Part shown: one piece after another, positions 19,620 through 28,858 of the stretch | Position numbering within the stretch: the stretch's first letter is position 1 | Layout of the letters: every line of letters starts with the position of its first letter | Assembly (NCBI GenBank): GCA_902778165.1 | Contig: CACYWQ010000010.1 | Location: 1-59,407 of the forward strand | From: an uncultured Lachnospiraceae bacterium | GTDB lineage: Bacteria; Bacillota; Clostridia; Lachnospirales; Lachnospiraceae | Length of the DNA: 59,407 bases | Direction: 5' to 3' | Translations under genes and position numbers: made by a program | The notes under the pieces: model-generated | What the model was told of the DNA's origin: nothing | The model's database searches: none | What the model saw: only the letters and a program-made list of their open reading frames with translations

Positions 19620-20542
19620 CACTTGCAGAGTACTTAGAACACTACCTGGTCGCATCCAAGATGTTGACCTTCTTAGGACTTTCCCTTGTATGTACGCTGG
19701 TATCCGTGATGATAATCATTCTTGCGGCGTTATGTACTTCAAACGGTCGTAGCAGGGCTGACAGAAGACGTAGATTTCATAACAGAGCATACAAGCTTAC
19801 GGAACGATATTATGAGATGATATTCTCGGCGACCTCAATATTATCTTTTCTCTCGGCATATTACCTTATTGAGAGATTTATTACAGAGGGTGAATTCCAT
19901 GAATTCTGGTCTGATCATGCGGATATGCTCCTGCTTGTGATGATCATCGCATCATGTGTGATCAATTCAATATTTGACAGGGTACTCATACCCCTTAAGA
20001 GTGTCAATACCGAAGAGAAGGGATCAGTAAGACTGATCGGAATGTTATACATCATTCTGATCTTCATGTATATCAAGTTCATATACGAGAATAATAACTA
20101 TGACGGATTTATCATATATTTCCTCGGCCTGATGGTGGGACGATATGCATATTTTGATTCGTCATTTATGGATTTTGTCAATTCCATACGTAAGGCTGCT
20201 CACAATATTCCGCTTCTGTTACTTGGACTTGCCAATACGGCGGTCATGTGTCTGTACGGATTTACCACCAAGTATTTGCTTAAATCAAACGGTGTGCTTG
20301 TGAGTACGTTTTTTGCGCACTTATTCCTGGTAGTTGCGATATTCATTGTGTTCCATTCAAGGTTTATCCGCCTGTTTGTCAAAGTCAGTGCGACTGAGTC
20401 CGCTGCGGCGCTGAACAGATATGATAATTACGAGGATGATTATTACGAAGACCGCTATGACGATGCGGACTATGAGGATGATTATTCGGAGTACGATAAC
20501 GACGAAGAATACTACGATGATTATGATGGGGAAGAGTATTAG
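19616..20542 (+). CDS. Integral membrane protein with acidic Asp/Glu/Tyr tail
   Basis: A 308-residue protein with about seven predicted membrane helices, a basic cytoplasmic loop after helix 1 (RSRADRRRRFHNRAYK, residues 45-60), and a final ~40 residues made almost only of Asp, Glu and Tyr with a few Asn, Arg and Ser. I recognise no family. The start overlaps the previous stop (ATGA), so it is probably translated together with the degenerate GGDEF protein. The tail could bind cations or a basic partner; this is inference from composition only. Confidence 0.75.
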   Translation: MTLAEYLEHYLVASKMLTFLGLSLVCTLVSVMIIILAALCTSNGRSRADRRRRFHNRAYKLTERYYEMIFSATSILSFLSAYYLIERFITEGEFHEFWSDHADMLLLVMIIASCVINSIFDRVLIPLKSVNTEEKGSVRLIGMLYIILIFMYIKFIYENNNYDGFIIYFLGLMVGRYAYFDSSFMDFVNSIRKAAHNIPLLLLGLANTAVMCLYGFTTKYLLKSNGVLVSTFFAHLFLVVAIFIVFHSRFIRLFVKVSATESAAALNRYDNYEDDYYEDRYDDADYEDDYSEYDNDEEYYDDYDGEEY

Positions 20543-21110
20543 AAGAGCCTTCAGATTAATTACATATATCGCGCTTATATGCCTGTTATGCGCAGGCTGC
20601 GGCAAGAAGCAGGAACCGGTACAGCATGTAAGCGTTGTGCAGCCGCTTGTGACAGAGACCGAAGAAGCTGCAGAGCCTGCGACAGAAGAGGCGGCTGAAC
20701 CAGTAGCGGAAGAGGTAGCAGAGCCTGTAACAGAAGAGACATCTGAACCTGAGGCAGGTGTGATCGCCGAGGACGGAGTATATACGTCGGCATCTGATGT
20801 GGCCGAGTATATTAATACATACGGCAAGCTTCCCGGTAACTTCATCACCAAGAAAGAAGCAGGGAAACTCGGCTGGGAAGGCGGATCCCTTGAACCATAT
20901 GCGCCGGGAATGTGTATTGGCGGTGATTACTTCGGTAACTACGAAGGACTTCTTCCGGATAAACCGGGCAGGGAATATCATGAATGTGATATAGATACTC
21001 TGGGTAAGAGTAAGCGCGGTGCCAAGCGCATAATATATTCAAACGACGGGTTGATATATTATACGGGAGATCATTACGAATCCTTTACATTATTGTACGG
21101 GACCGAATGA
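20526..21110 (+). CDS. Lipoprotein ribonuclease, barnase family
   Basis: A 194-residue secreted protein. Residues 1-25 form a lipoprotein signal (basic start MGKSIRRAFR, hydrophobic core, LCAGC with lipidated Cys25). Residues 42-78 are a Glu/Ala/Pro/Thr-rich stalk with repeats of the form AEPxxEE. Residues 85-192 are a barnase domain: DVAEYINTYGKLPGNFITKKEA, LGW, IGGDYF, EGLLP. The barnase catalytic residues Lys27, Glu73, Arg87 and His102 correspond to Lys109, Glu153, Arg168 and His183, all conserved, so it should cleave RNA. It overlaps the previous gene by 17 bases; ATG 20523 is an alternative start. A barstar gene follows after 13 bases. Confidence 0.9.
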   Translation: MGKSIRRAFRLITYIALICLLCAGCGKKQEPVQHVSVVQPLVTETEEAAEPATEEAAEPVAEEVAEPVTEETSEPEAGVIAEDGVYTSASDVAEYINTYGKLPGNFITKKEAGKLGWEGGSLEPYAPGMCIGGDYFGNYEGLLPDKPGREYHECDIDTLGKSKRGAKRIIYSNDGLIYYTGDHYESFTLLYGTE

Positions 21111-21123
21111 ATGAGGAGATAAG

Positions 21124-21402
21124 ATGAACGACGAATATGATTATGAGATAGATTTGGGCCGAATATATTCGGTTGATGAATTTCAGGATGTGTTAAGAGA
21201 AGCGCTTCCGTTGCCTGAATACTACGGAGGCACATTGGATGCACTGTACGACGTATTTACCGATCAGGGCAGGAAATGGAGCATAAGATTTACGGGATGC
21301 GTTGAGGCTGAGGCAATACTCGGCAAATATATGAGAAATTTTAAGAAGATGTGTCAGAGAGCGGTCGGTGAGACTGAAATGACTGTCGAATTTGAAGATT
21401 AG
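21124..21402 (+). CDS. Barstar-family ribonuclease inhibitor
   Basis: A 92-residue cytoplasmic protein with the barstar core LPLPEYYGGTLDALYDVFTD. Barstar Tyr29, Asp35 and Asp39, which plug the barnase active site, correspond to Tyr33, Asp39 and Asp43. It is predicted to bind and block the RNase encoded immediately upstream, protecting the cell before export. The ribosome binding site is GAGGAG, 8 bases before the ATG. Confidence 0.9.
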   Translation: MNDEYDYEIDLGRIYSVDEFQDVLREALPLPEYYGGTLDALYDVFTDQGRKWSIRFTGCVEAEAILGKYMRNFKKMCQRAVGETEMTVEFED

Positions 21403-21423
21403 ATTATGATATGAGGTAGCAAC

Positions 21424-23850
21424 ATGGCAGACAGACCTATTGGCAGAAAGAAAAATGTTACCGAAGGAGGTGCCGGCGTTCACAGAAGAGGTGAAGGCTT
21501 AGGAAGCGGCTCTGTAGGAGGCGGATACAGCAGCTCGGGAAGTACCGGAAGCAGCGGAGGTAATGTAACAAGAGGCGGCAGAGGCGGAACTCTAATGTTC
21601 ATTATCATCGCAGCAGTGATCCTGCTTGGCGGAGGCGGAGGAATAGGTGCTCTGCTTGGTGGCGATGACACCTCTTATCAGGATCAGAGTTATACTTCTT
21701 CAGATAACCAGACAGGACAGACATCATCCGGTTCTTCAACGGGTTCTTTGTTTGATTCGTTATTTGGCTCTTCCGTATATACCGGCAACAGTTCTGCTGC
21801 ATGGAGCGGCAAGGCCAATACGGGTGTACTTGATACGACGGTAGCACCCGGAGCAAGAGATAAGAGAACAGTCATTAAGGGTAACGGCGATGACGTTGTG
21901 ACCATTATGATATATATGTGCGGAACGGATCTTGAGAGCAGGTCTGCGATGGCATCCAAGGATCTGCAGGAGATGTTATCCGCTAATGTCGGTGATAAAG
22001 TCAATCTGATCATCTATACCGGCGGTTGTAAGAAGTGGCAGAATAATGTAATAAGCAATTCCGTCAATCAGATATATCAGGTTAAGGGCGGTAAGCTTGT
22101 ATGCCTGGAAGATAATATGGGCAAGGCTGCAATGACGGCTCCCGATACGCTTACGGGATTTATTAAGTATGCTTCGGCCAATTTCCCGGCAAACAGATAT
22201 GAACTTATCATGTGGGATCACGGCGGAGGATCTACCGGCGGATACGGCTATGATGAGAAATATGCTTCATCGGGTTCGATGTCCTTATCGGGAATCAATA
22301 AGGCACTTAAGGCAAGCGGCGTGACATTTGACTTTGTCGGTTTTGATGCCTGCCTTATGGCTACGGTTGAGACTGCACTTGTTGTAGCTAATTACAGTGA
22401 TTATCTTATTGCATCAGAAGAGACTGAGCCCGGAATAGGCTGGTATTATACCGACTGGCTTAATAAGCTTAATGCCGATACTTCTATGCCTACGACGGAG
22501 ATCGGTAAGAATATCGTTGATACATTTACCGATGCATGTGCACAGGCGGCACAGGGCCAGAAGACTACGTTATCTCTTATAGATCTTGCGCAATTACAGG
22601 CGACGGTTCCCGAAGAACTGGCATCATTCTCCAAGGATACATCCGAGATGATACAGAACAAGGAGTATGCGACCGTATCTACGGCAAGAGGAAATACAAG
22701 AGAATTTGCGACATCATCCAAGATCGATCAGGTCGACCTTATCGACTTCGCTCAGAGAATGGGAACGGATGAAGGTAAGGCATTGGCGGATGCTTTGCTT
22801 GGATGTGTCAAATACAATAAGACGGGCAGCAATATGACCAATGCATACGGTCTGTCGATCTACTTCCCGTATAAGAAAGCGTCCAGGGTGGACAGCATGG
22901 TAGACACCTATGAAGCCATAGGTATGGACGAAGAATACTCTAAGTGTATTCAGAGCTTTGCATCCATGAATGTAGCCGGACAGGTAGCACAAGGCGGAAC
23001 CGCATCACCTGCAGGCTCAATATTCGGTGATATGGCAGAAAGCAGTACCGGTTCTTCTCTTGATTCAGCGGCCATGATAGGTCAGTTGCTCACAAGTTTC
23101 ATGGGAAGTGACTTCAGTTCCATCTCGGGATTATCGGCTGCCAATACGGCATTCCTCGGCAGAAGCCTTGACATAGATGCGGCTTCTGAATATATCGCAG
23201 CCAATCATTTCGATGAAAATGCCATAATGTGGACGGCTAATGAATACGGAGATACTGTTATCACTTTGCCCGAAGATCAGTGGGCACTTGTAAGTGATCT
23301 TGAACTCAATGTCTTCTATGATGATGGAACGGGATATGTGGATTTGGGTCTTGATAATGTATTTGAGTATGATGAGGAAGGTAATCTCTTAGCTCCTACG
23401 GACAGGACATGGCTTTCGATAGAGGGTCAGCCTGTGGTGTATTATCACTTGGATACACAGGGCGATGAGAATGATTATATAATAACGGGACGTGTTCCCT
23501 GTATGTTAAATGATGTCAGATGTGAACTCATTATTGCATTTACATCCGATAACGAAGACGGATACATTGCAGGCGCATGCTTTGATTATGTGGACGGTGA
23601 GACGGATACTATCGCCAAGAATCTTACGGAACTTGAAATCGGCGATAAGATAGATTTCCTCTGTGATTATTACGGATATGACAGAGAATACGAAGACAGT
23701 TATTATCTGGGGGAAGAATTCACGGTACAGAAGGATATGAAAGACATCTTAATAAGCAATACGGATGTCGGAGAGGGAACAGCGCTTATGACATATTGTT
23801 TCACTGATCTATACGGTCAGAAGCACTGGACCACAGCACTTAAGTATTAG
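21424..23850 (+). CDS. Membrane-anchored clostripain-like (C11) cysteine protease
   Basis: An 808-residue protein. Residues 1-55 are a basic, Gly/Ser-rich cytoplasmic segment, 57-79 form one membrane helix, and 80-150 are a Ser/Gly/Gln-rich linker. A clostripain (C11) domain follows: VTIMIYMCGTDLES near 160, the catalytic His266 in MWDHGGG and Cys310 in FDACLM. The last ~250 residues are Asp/Tyr-rich beta-type sequence without a family I recognise. A type II orientation would place the protease outside. C11 proteases cut after basic residues and often self-activate. It is the third surface-related gene in a row after the RNase and inhibitor. Confidence 0.87.
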   Translation: MADRPIGRKKNVTEGGAGVHRRGEGLGSGSVGGGYSSSGSTGSSGGNVTRGGRGGTLMFIIIAAVILLGGGGGIGALLGGDDTSYQDQSYTSSDNQTGQTSSGSSTGSLFDSLFGSSVYTGNSSAAWSGKANTGVLDTTVAPGARDKRTVIKGNGDDVVTIMIYMCGTDLESRSAMASKDLQEMLSANVGDKVNLIIYTGGCKKWQNNVISNSVNQIYQVKGGKLVCLEDNMGKAAMTAPDTLTGFIKYASANFPANRYELIMWDHGGGSTGGYGYDEKYASSGSMSLSGINKALKASGVTFDFVGFDACLMATVETALVVANYSDYLIASEETEPGIGWYYTDWLNKLNADTSMPTTEIGKNIVDTFTDACAQAAQGQKTTLSLIDLAQLQATVPEELASFSKDTSEMIQNKEYATVSTARGNTREFATSSKIDQVDLIDFAQRMGTDEGKALADALLGCVKYNKTGSNMTNAYGLSIYFPYKKASRVDSMVDTYEAIGMDEEYSKCIQSFASMNVAGQVAQGGTASPAGSIFGDMAESSTGSSLDSAAMIGQLLTSFMGSDFSSISGLSAANTAFLGRSLDIDAASEYIAANHFDENAIMWTANEYGDTVITLPEDQWALVSDLELNVFYDDGTGYVDLGLDNVFEYDEEGNLLAPTDRTWLSIEGQPVVYYHLDTQGDENDYIITGRVPCMLNDVRCELIIAFTSDNEDGYIAGACFDYVDGETDTIAKNLTELEIGDKIDFLCDYYGYDREYEDSYYLGEEFTVQKDMKDILISNTDVGEGTALMTYCFTDLYGQKHWTTALKY

Positions 23851-23866
23851 TTTATGGGAGAAGCAA

Positions 23867-26242
23867 ATGGCTGAATGGGTAATTGTAGTCGACGATCACA
23901 GTGAGAATCTTAAGATCGCCGGTCACATTTTGAGTAATGCAGGCATGCGTGTTACGGCTCTTAAGTCGGGACAGGCCATGCTTGATTATGTTGAGAATAA
24001 CGGAACGCCGAACCTTATTCTGCTTGATATTATGATGCCTGAGATGGACGGATTTGAGGCATTGGCCAAACTAAGAGCATATGAGCAGAAGTTAAGTCTT
24101 AATGAGACCCCCGTTGTATTCTTAACGGCGGAAGATGACGCTGACCTTGAGAGTAAAGGATTTGATGAGGGAGGCGCTGACTTTATCAAAAAGCCCTTCG
24201 ATCCGGATGTTTTGGTCAAGAGAGTACGAAAGGTAATAAGCACCACTGAACAGATCAATAAATTCGAATCTGAGGCCACACATGACAGTCTTACCGGTCT
24301 GCTTAATAAGGCGGAGGCCACTCATGAAGCGGCGGAAATGTGCGCATCCGGCCGCGGTCATTTACTTGTAGTGGATATAGATTCATTTAAACTTGTTAAT
24401 GATGTCTACGGACATGATGCAGGCGATAAGGTCCTTATAGGATTCTCCAAACTTCTAAGAGAGTCGATTACGCATAAGAGTCTTGTGGGAAGAATAGGCG
24501 GAGATGAGTTCTTAGTATTTATTGAGGGTGCGGACGATTCGGAATTACATGCGCTTGCAGATACTCTCAATGAGAAGATAGTAGCTTTGTCCAAGGATCT
24601 TCTCGGAGATCAGATGTCTATTCCCATCGGAATATCCATAGGTGCCGTTTCCGTTCCGGAGGCAGGAACCGTATTTGCCGAACTGTTCCGTATGGCGGAT
24701 AAGGCACTCTATATAGTTAAGAATAATGGTAAGCACGGACTTGAGATATATTCGGCGCAGCTTAAGGGAGATATGCCCGATGTGCCTGACGATATCAACC
24801 TGACAACTCTGTCACATATTCTTGAAGAGAGAAATGTTCCCCAGAGTGCCATGTGGATGGGTAAAGAAGCCTTCGGAAACGTATACAGATATATGATCCG
24901 TTATATGGATCGTTATCACGGAACGGCGTATAAACTCCTGTATAATGTCAACTTTGATAAGCCTGATCTGACGGATTCCGTTAAGGAAGATATCATTGAC
25001 CGAGTAAGAGAATTGCTTCAGAATTCACTTCGTAACAGTGATATTATGATGCAGGTCGGTCTAAATCACTTCTTCCTGTTATTGCCGGAGATTAGTGAAT
25101 ATAACGCACTCAGGGTGTCAGAACGTATCAGTACCGCATGGAGTACCGATGATTATAATTCCATGGCTACACTTCGTGTGGAAATGGACAGTGTAACCGA
25201 TGACCTTCATGACAATCCGCTTAGTAAAGAAAGAGAAGCGGATTGGGTTGTGGTTGTGGATGATGACAGGACCAATCTTATGATGGTCGGTAATATCTTA
25301 AGTAAGAACAATATCCGTGTAACAGCGCTTCAGTCCGGACAGGCATTCCTTGATTTCATGAAGGAGAATAAGCCCGATCTTATCCTTATGGATGTCAATA
25401 TGCCGGATATGGACGGATTTGAGACCTACAGCAAGTTAAGAGAGCAGGAGGCGAGCGCCGCCAAGATTCCTCTTATCTTCTTAACGGCCGATGAAAACGA
25501 ATCCACAGAGACCAAGGGACTTGAACTCGGAGCAATGGATTTTGTAAGAAAGCCTTTGGTTCCCGGCAACCTCATACTCAGAGTCAAGCATACGCTTGAA
25601 CTTGCACTTCTTCAGAATCATCTTATGGAAGAAGTTGAGCGTAAGACGGAAGAGAATAAGGACATGTCCATGCACATAGTTAAGGCCTTGGCTGAAGCTA
25701 TTGATGCGAAGGACACATATACCAACGGTCATTCCGGCAGAGTGGCGGAATATACGAAGATGATAGCCGGAAGATACGGATATACCGGAACTAAGCTTGA
25801 TGATATATACATGATGGGTCTTCTGCATGATGTCGGTAAGATAGGAATACCGGATGCAATCATCAATAAACCTGCCAAGTTAAGCGATGATGAATTCGAA
25901 GTAATAAAGACTCATCCGGTTATGGGTGCAAGAATACTTAACAGTATTACTGAGATGCCAGCACTGGCAATGGGTGCGAGATGGCATCATGAAAGATACG
26001 ACGGAAAGGGATATCCTGACGGACTTAAGGGTGAGGATATTCCGGAAGAGGCAAGAATAATAGCTGTTGCCGATGCATATGATGCCATGAGCAGCAGAAG
26101 AAGTTACAGGGGTATTCTGCCTCAGGAAGTGGTAAGGGAAGAGATAGCCAAGGGAGTCGGAACACAGTTTGATCCTAAGTTTGCCGAGATCATGCTTGCC
26201 ATGATCGATGACGATACGGATTATGATATGAAGGAGGAGTAA
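23867..26242 (+). CDS. REC-GGDEF-pseudoGGDEF-REC-HD-GYP bifunctional c-di-GMP regulator
   Basis: A 791-residue soluble protein. REC1 (4-125) has phosphoacceptor Asp54 (LLDIMMPEMDG). The GGDEF domain (137-297) has an intact RIGGDEF at 209-215 and no RxxD inhibitory site. A second cyclase-like domain (about 325-445) reads VGLNHFFLLLPE at 397-408 where an active copy would have GGDEF. REC2 (459-580) has Asp509 and is strikingly like REC1 (WVxVVDD, RVTALxSGQAxLD). HD-GYP (595-791) has HDVGK (654-658) and HHERYDGKGYP (707-717). The protein could therefore both make and degrade c-di-GMP under control of two receivers. Hybrid histidine kinase genes follow directly. Confidence 0.9.
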   Translation: MAEWVIVVDDHSENLKIAGHILSNAGMRVTALKSGQAMLDYVENNGTPNLILLDIMMPEMDGFEALAKLRAYEQKLSLNETPVVFLTAEDDADLESKGFDEGGADFIKKPFDPDVLVKRVRKVISTTEQINKFESEATHDSLTGLLNKAEATHEAAEMCASGRGHLLVVDIDSFKLVNDVYGHDAGDKVLIGFSKLLRESITHKSLVGRIGGDEFLVFIEGADDSELHALADTLNEKIVALSKDLLGDQMSIPIGISIGAVSVPEAGTVFAELFRMADKALYIVKNNGKHGLEIYSAQLKGDMPDVPDDINLTTLSHILEERNVPQSAMWMGKEAFGNVYRYMIRYMDRYHGTAYKLLYNVNFDKPDLTDSVKEDIIDRVRELLQNSLRNSDIMMQVGLNHFFLLLPEISEYNALRVSERISTAWSTDDYNSMATLRVEMDSVTDDLHDNPLSKEREADWVVVVDDDRTNLMMVGNILSKNNIRVTALQSGQAFLDFMKENKPDLILMDVNMPDMDGFETYSKLREQEASAAKIPLIFLTADENESTETKGLELGAMDFVRKPLVPGNLILRVKHTLELALLQNHLMEEVERKTEENKDMSMHIVKALAEAIDAKDTYTNGHSGRVAEYTKMIAGRYGYTGTKLDDIYMMGLLHDVGKIGIPDAIINKPAKLSDDEFEVIKTHPVMGARILNSITEMPALAMGARWHHERYDGKGYPDGLKGEDIPEEARIIAVADAYDAMSSRRSYRGILPQEVVREEIAKGVGTQFDPKFAEIMLAMIDDDTDYDMKEE

Positions 26243-26251
26243 TTGGGGGGT

Positions 26252-28858
26252 ATGGATAATAACAAACTTGATCAAAACGAACTGTTTAAGAGTTCACAGT
26301 TAATGATCCTTAATCTGTTCTCCATTCTGGCAGTGATTCTTATCGGTGAATCGCTGCTGCTTCATTGGGAGACATGGGCTTTGGTTCTTATTGCGGCAGG
26401 ACTGATAATCAGTTGGGCTCTGCATATAAGACAGAGCATTAATGACAATGCAAGATTATGGATCTATTCATTTCTAATGATGGCGACATTCTTCTTCTAC
26501 GGCGCTCATCAGACCAGCACATTCGATCTGGCCTTGGTCATGGTTGCGGTTATGTCCGTGTATACAATGACAGGTCAGAAGACACTGATCCTTCTGTGTC
26601 AGATTACGTTCTATATCACTTTCGCATACGAAATTATAATTATGTATTTAAACGGTGAGCAGTTTGACAGCCTTGTCATAACCCGCTCGCTACTTCATAT
26701 TGCACTTGTAACGGCCGTGGGCTGGGTGGCTCGTACCATTATTGAGAAGTGGAGCAAGGTTCTTAGCAAATCATCCGATGAGATCAGTGCGTTAAGGGAT
26801 GCAACCACAAGACTTAATGATTTCCTGGCCAATATCTCCCATGAGATCCGCACACCCGTTAATGCGGTTATCGGTCTTACGGGCGTGTGCATAGGCAAAG
26901 AGAAGGATGCGGAAGTTAAGAAGGATCTTCTTGCCATAGAGGAAGCCGGTAAGAGAGTGGGAGAGCAGATAAGCGATATCCTTGACTACTCCGAGATAGA
27001 CATGAATAAACTGGCCGTCAGCACCGAAGACTATATGATGTCATCGCTTCTTAACGACCTGGTTACGGAATTAACGCCGTATAAGCGTAACAATATTGAA
27101 CTTGTAATAGATGTGGATGCCAATCTTCCTTCGGTTCTTAATACCGATGTATCCAAGCTTAAGAAGATTATGTGGCATCTTGTTGTCAACGGCCTTAAAT
27201 ACACCAAAGAAGGCGGAGTGTATGTGCATATCACATCGGTTCCCCGTGAATACGGTGTTAATCTCTGCGTTGAAGTAACGGATACTGGAATAGGTATGAG
27301 TGAAGCCGAAATAGAGAGGATATTCGACAGATTCTATCAGGCCGATTCGGGCAGAAGTCGTGCAACAAGCGGTTTGGGCCTTGGCCTTACCATAGTCAAC
27401 GGGTTCGTTAGATCAATGGGCGGATTCCTAACGATAGAGAGTCAGTCCGGCAAGGGAACCACCGTAAGAATAAGCATTCCTCAGGGTGTTGCCGATGAAT
27501 CCCATTGTATGTCTGTAGAGTCTCCGGATAAGCTCGTCCTCGGTGCTTACTTGCATTTCGAGAAATTCGACAATCCTCATGTCAGAGATTTCTATAACGC
27601 TATGGTCAAGGACATTGTTCAGGGACTCAGGGTTACGATGCACCGTGTGGATAATATCGACGGACTTAAGAAACTGGCTTCAGGCATGAAATTCACCCAT
27701 CTGTTTGTGGGTAAGGAAGAGTACGAATCTGATGTTGAATTCATGGAGAATCTGGCAGAGGATACCGTGGTTGCCATCGTTGCCGATGACGCATTTGAAT
27801 TGCCTGAAGGTTCCAAGTCAAGGATCATGCGTAAGCCCTTCTTCTGTTTCCCTGTTATTGCAGTCCTTAATTCCAACCCGCATGAGCAGGCAAGAGAAGA
27901 AGAGAAACTGTATTGCAAAGGCGTTCGCGCACTCGTCGTTGATGATGAGCCCATGAACTTGACCGTTGCCATAGGAATATTCAGGCAATACGGAATGAAA
28001 GTAGAGACAGCACCTTCCGGAACAGATGCAATTGAACTTTGCAGAGAGAATAAGTATGACATCATTTTCATGGATCATATGATGCCCGGAATGGACGGTG
28101 TTGAGGCCATGAAGCGCATAAGAAGCGAGTGGTCACGCGATAAGAGCAGGATCAATGATGTTCCCATAGTTGCACTTACGGCCAACACGGTAAGTACGGC
28201 CAAAGAAATGTTTATAAGAGAGGGCTTCGACGGATTCATCGGCAAGCCCGTGGAGATCGCGGAACTTGAAAGAGTACTTCGCAAAGTCCTGCCCAAGTCG
28301 GCATTTGTAAGTGCTGATGATATTATCCCCGCCGATGAACCGATTCAGGATAAAGCGGCTGCGACTGAGACTATAAATATCTCTGAGGATAACAATGATA
28401 ACGGGGCGAACTGTCTAAACGAACTTAGGACCTTAGGCGTAGATACATCCGTGGGTCTTGGTTATTCACAGAATGATGTTGAATTCTATAAGACACTTCT
28501 TATGCAGTACGGAAGTGAAGGAAGCGATAAGAGAATCAAGGCAGAAGAGTTTAGAGATAAACAAGCCTATGATGACTATGCCATAGTTGTGCATTCGGTT
28601 AAGAGCACATCCAAGATGATAGGAGCCAAGGATCTGTCGGAGAAAGCAAGGCAACTTGAGATGGCAGCCAAGGAAGGCAGAATAGATGTGATAGATGAAC
28701 TCCATGATGAGACGATGGAGGAATATAAGGTATTGTCTGAAGGTATATTAAGTATTCTCGGCGCACCTGTAAGCGGTGAGGATAATAAGGACGAGGTAAT
28801 GGAATTCGGCCCCGGAGACGGGATGCTTGAATTCGCTCCGAAAGGCGGTGAAGCATAA
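26252..28858 (+). CDS. Hybrid sensor histidine kinase with receiver and Hpt domains
   Basis: An 868-residue membrane kinase. About five helices lie within residues 17-160. The HisKA domain has the phospho-His197 in ANISHEIRTPVN. The ATPase domain carries VVNGLKYT, DTGIGMS and SGLGLGLTIV. A segment at about 428-545 looks like a pseudo-receiver lacking the Asp. A true receiver follows with Asp608 (FMDHMMPGMDG), and a C-terminal Hpt domain has His781 (VVHSVKSTSKMIGA). This His-Asp-His chain could feed a separate response regulator. ATG 26252 is chosen, with AAGGAGGAG and a G-run upstream; an in-frame TTG at 26243 is possible. Confidence 0.9.
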   Translation: MDNNKLDQNELFKSSQLMILNLFSILAVILIGESLLLHWETWALVLIAAGLIISWALHIRQSINDNARLWIYSFLMMATFFFYGAHQTSTFDLALVMVAVMSVYTMTGQKTLILLCQITFYITFAYEIIIMYLNGEQFDSLVITRSLLHIALVTAVGWVARTIIEKWSKVLSKSSDEISALRDATTRLNDFLANISHEIRTPVNAVIGLTGVCIGKEKDAEVKKDLLAIEEAGKRVGEQISDILDYSEIDMNKLAVSTEDYMMSSLLNDLVTELTPYKRNNIELVIDVDANLPSVLNTDVSKLKKIMWHLVVNGLKYTKEGGVYVHITSVPREYGVNLCVEVTDTGIGMSEAEIERIFDRFYQADSGRSRATSGLGLGLTIVNGFVRSMGGFLTIESQSGKGTTVRISIPQGVADESHCMSVESPDKLVLGAYLHFEKFDNPHVRDFYNAMVKDIVQGLRVTMHRVDNIDGLKKLASGMKFTHLFVGKEEYESDVEFMENLAEDTVVAIVADDAFELPEGSKSRIMRKPFFCFPVIAVLNSNPHEQAREEEKLYCKGVRALVVDDEPMNLTVAIGIFRQYGMKVETAPSGTDAIELCRENKYDIIFMDHMMPGMDGVEAMKRIRSEWSRDKSRINDVPIVALTANTVSTAKEMFIREGFDGFIGKPVEIAELERVLRKVLPKSAFVSADDIIPADEPIQDKAAATETINISEDNNDNGANCLNELRTLGVDTSVGLGYSQNDVEFYKTLLMQYGSEGSDKRIKAEEFRDKQAYDDYAIVVHSVKSTSKMIGAKDLSEKARQLEMAAKEGRIDVIDELHDETMEEYKVLSEGILSILGAPVSGEDNKDEVMEFGPGDGMLEFAPKGGEA

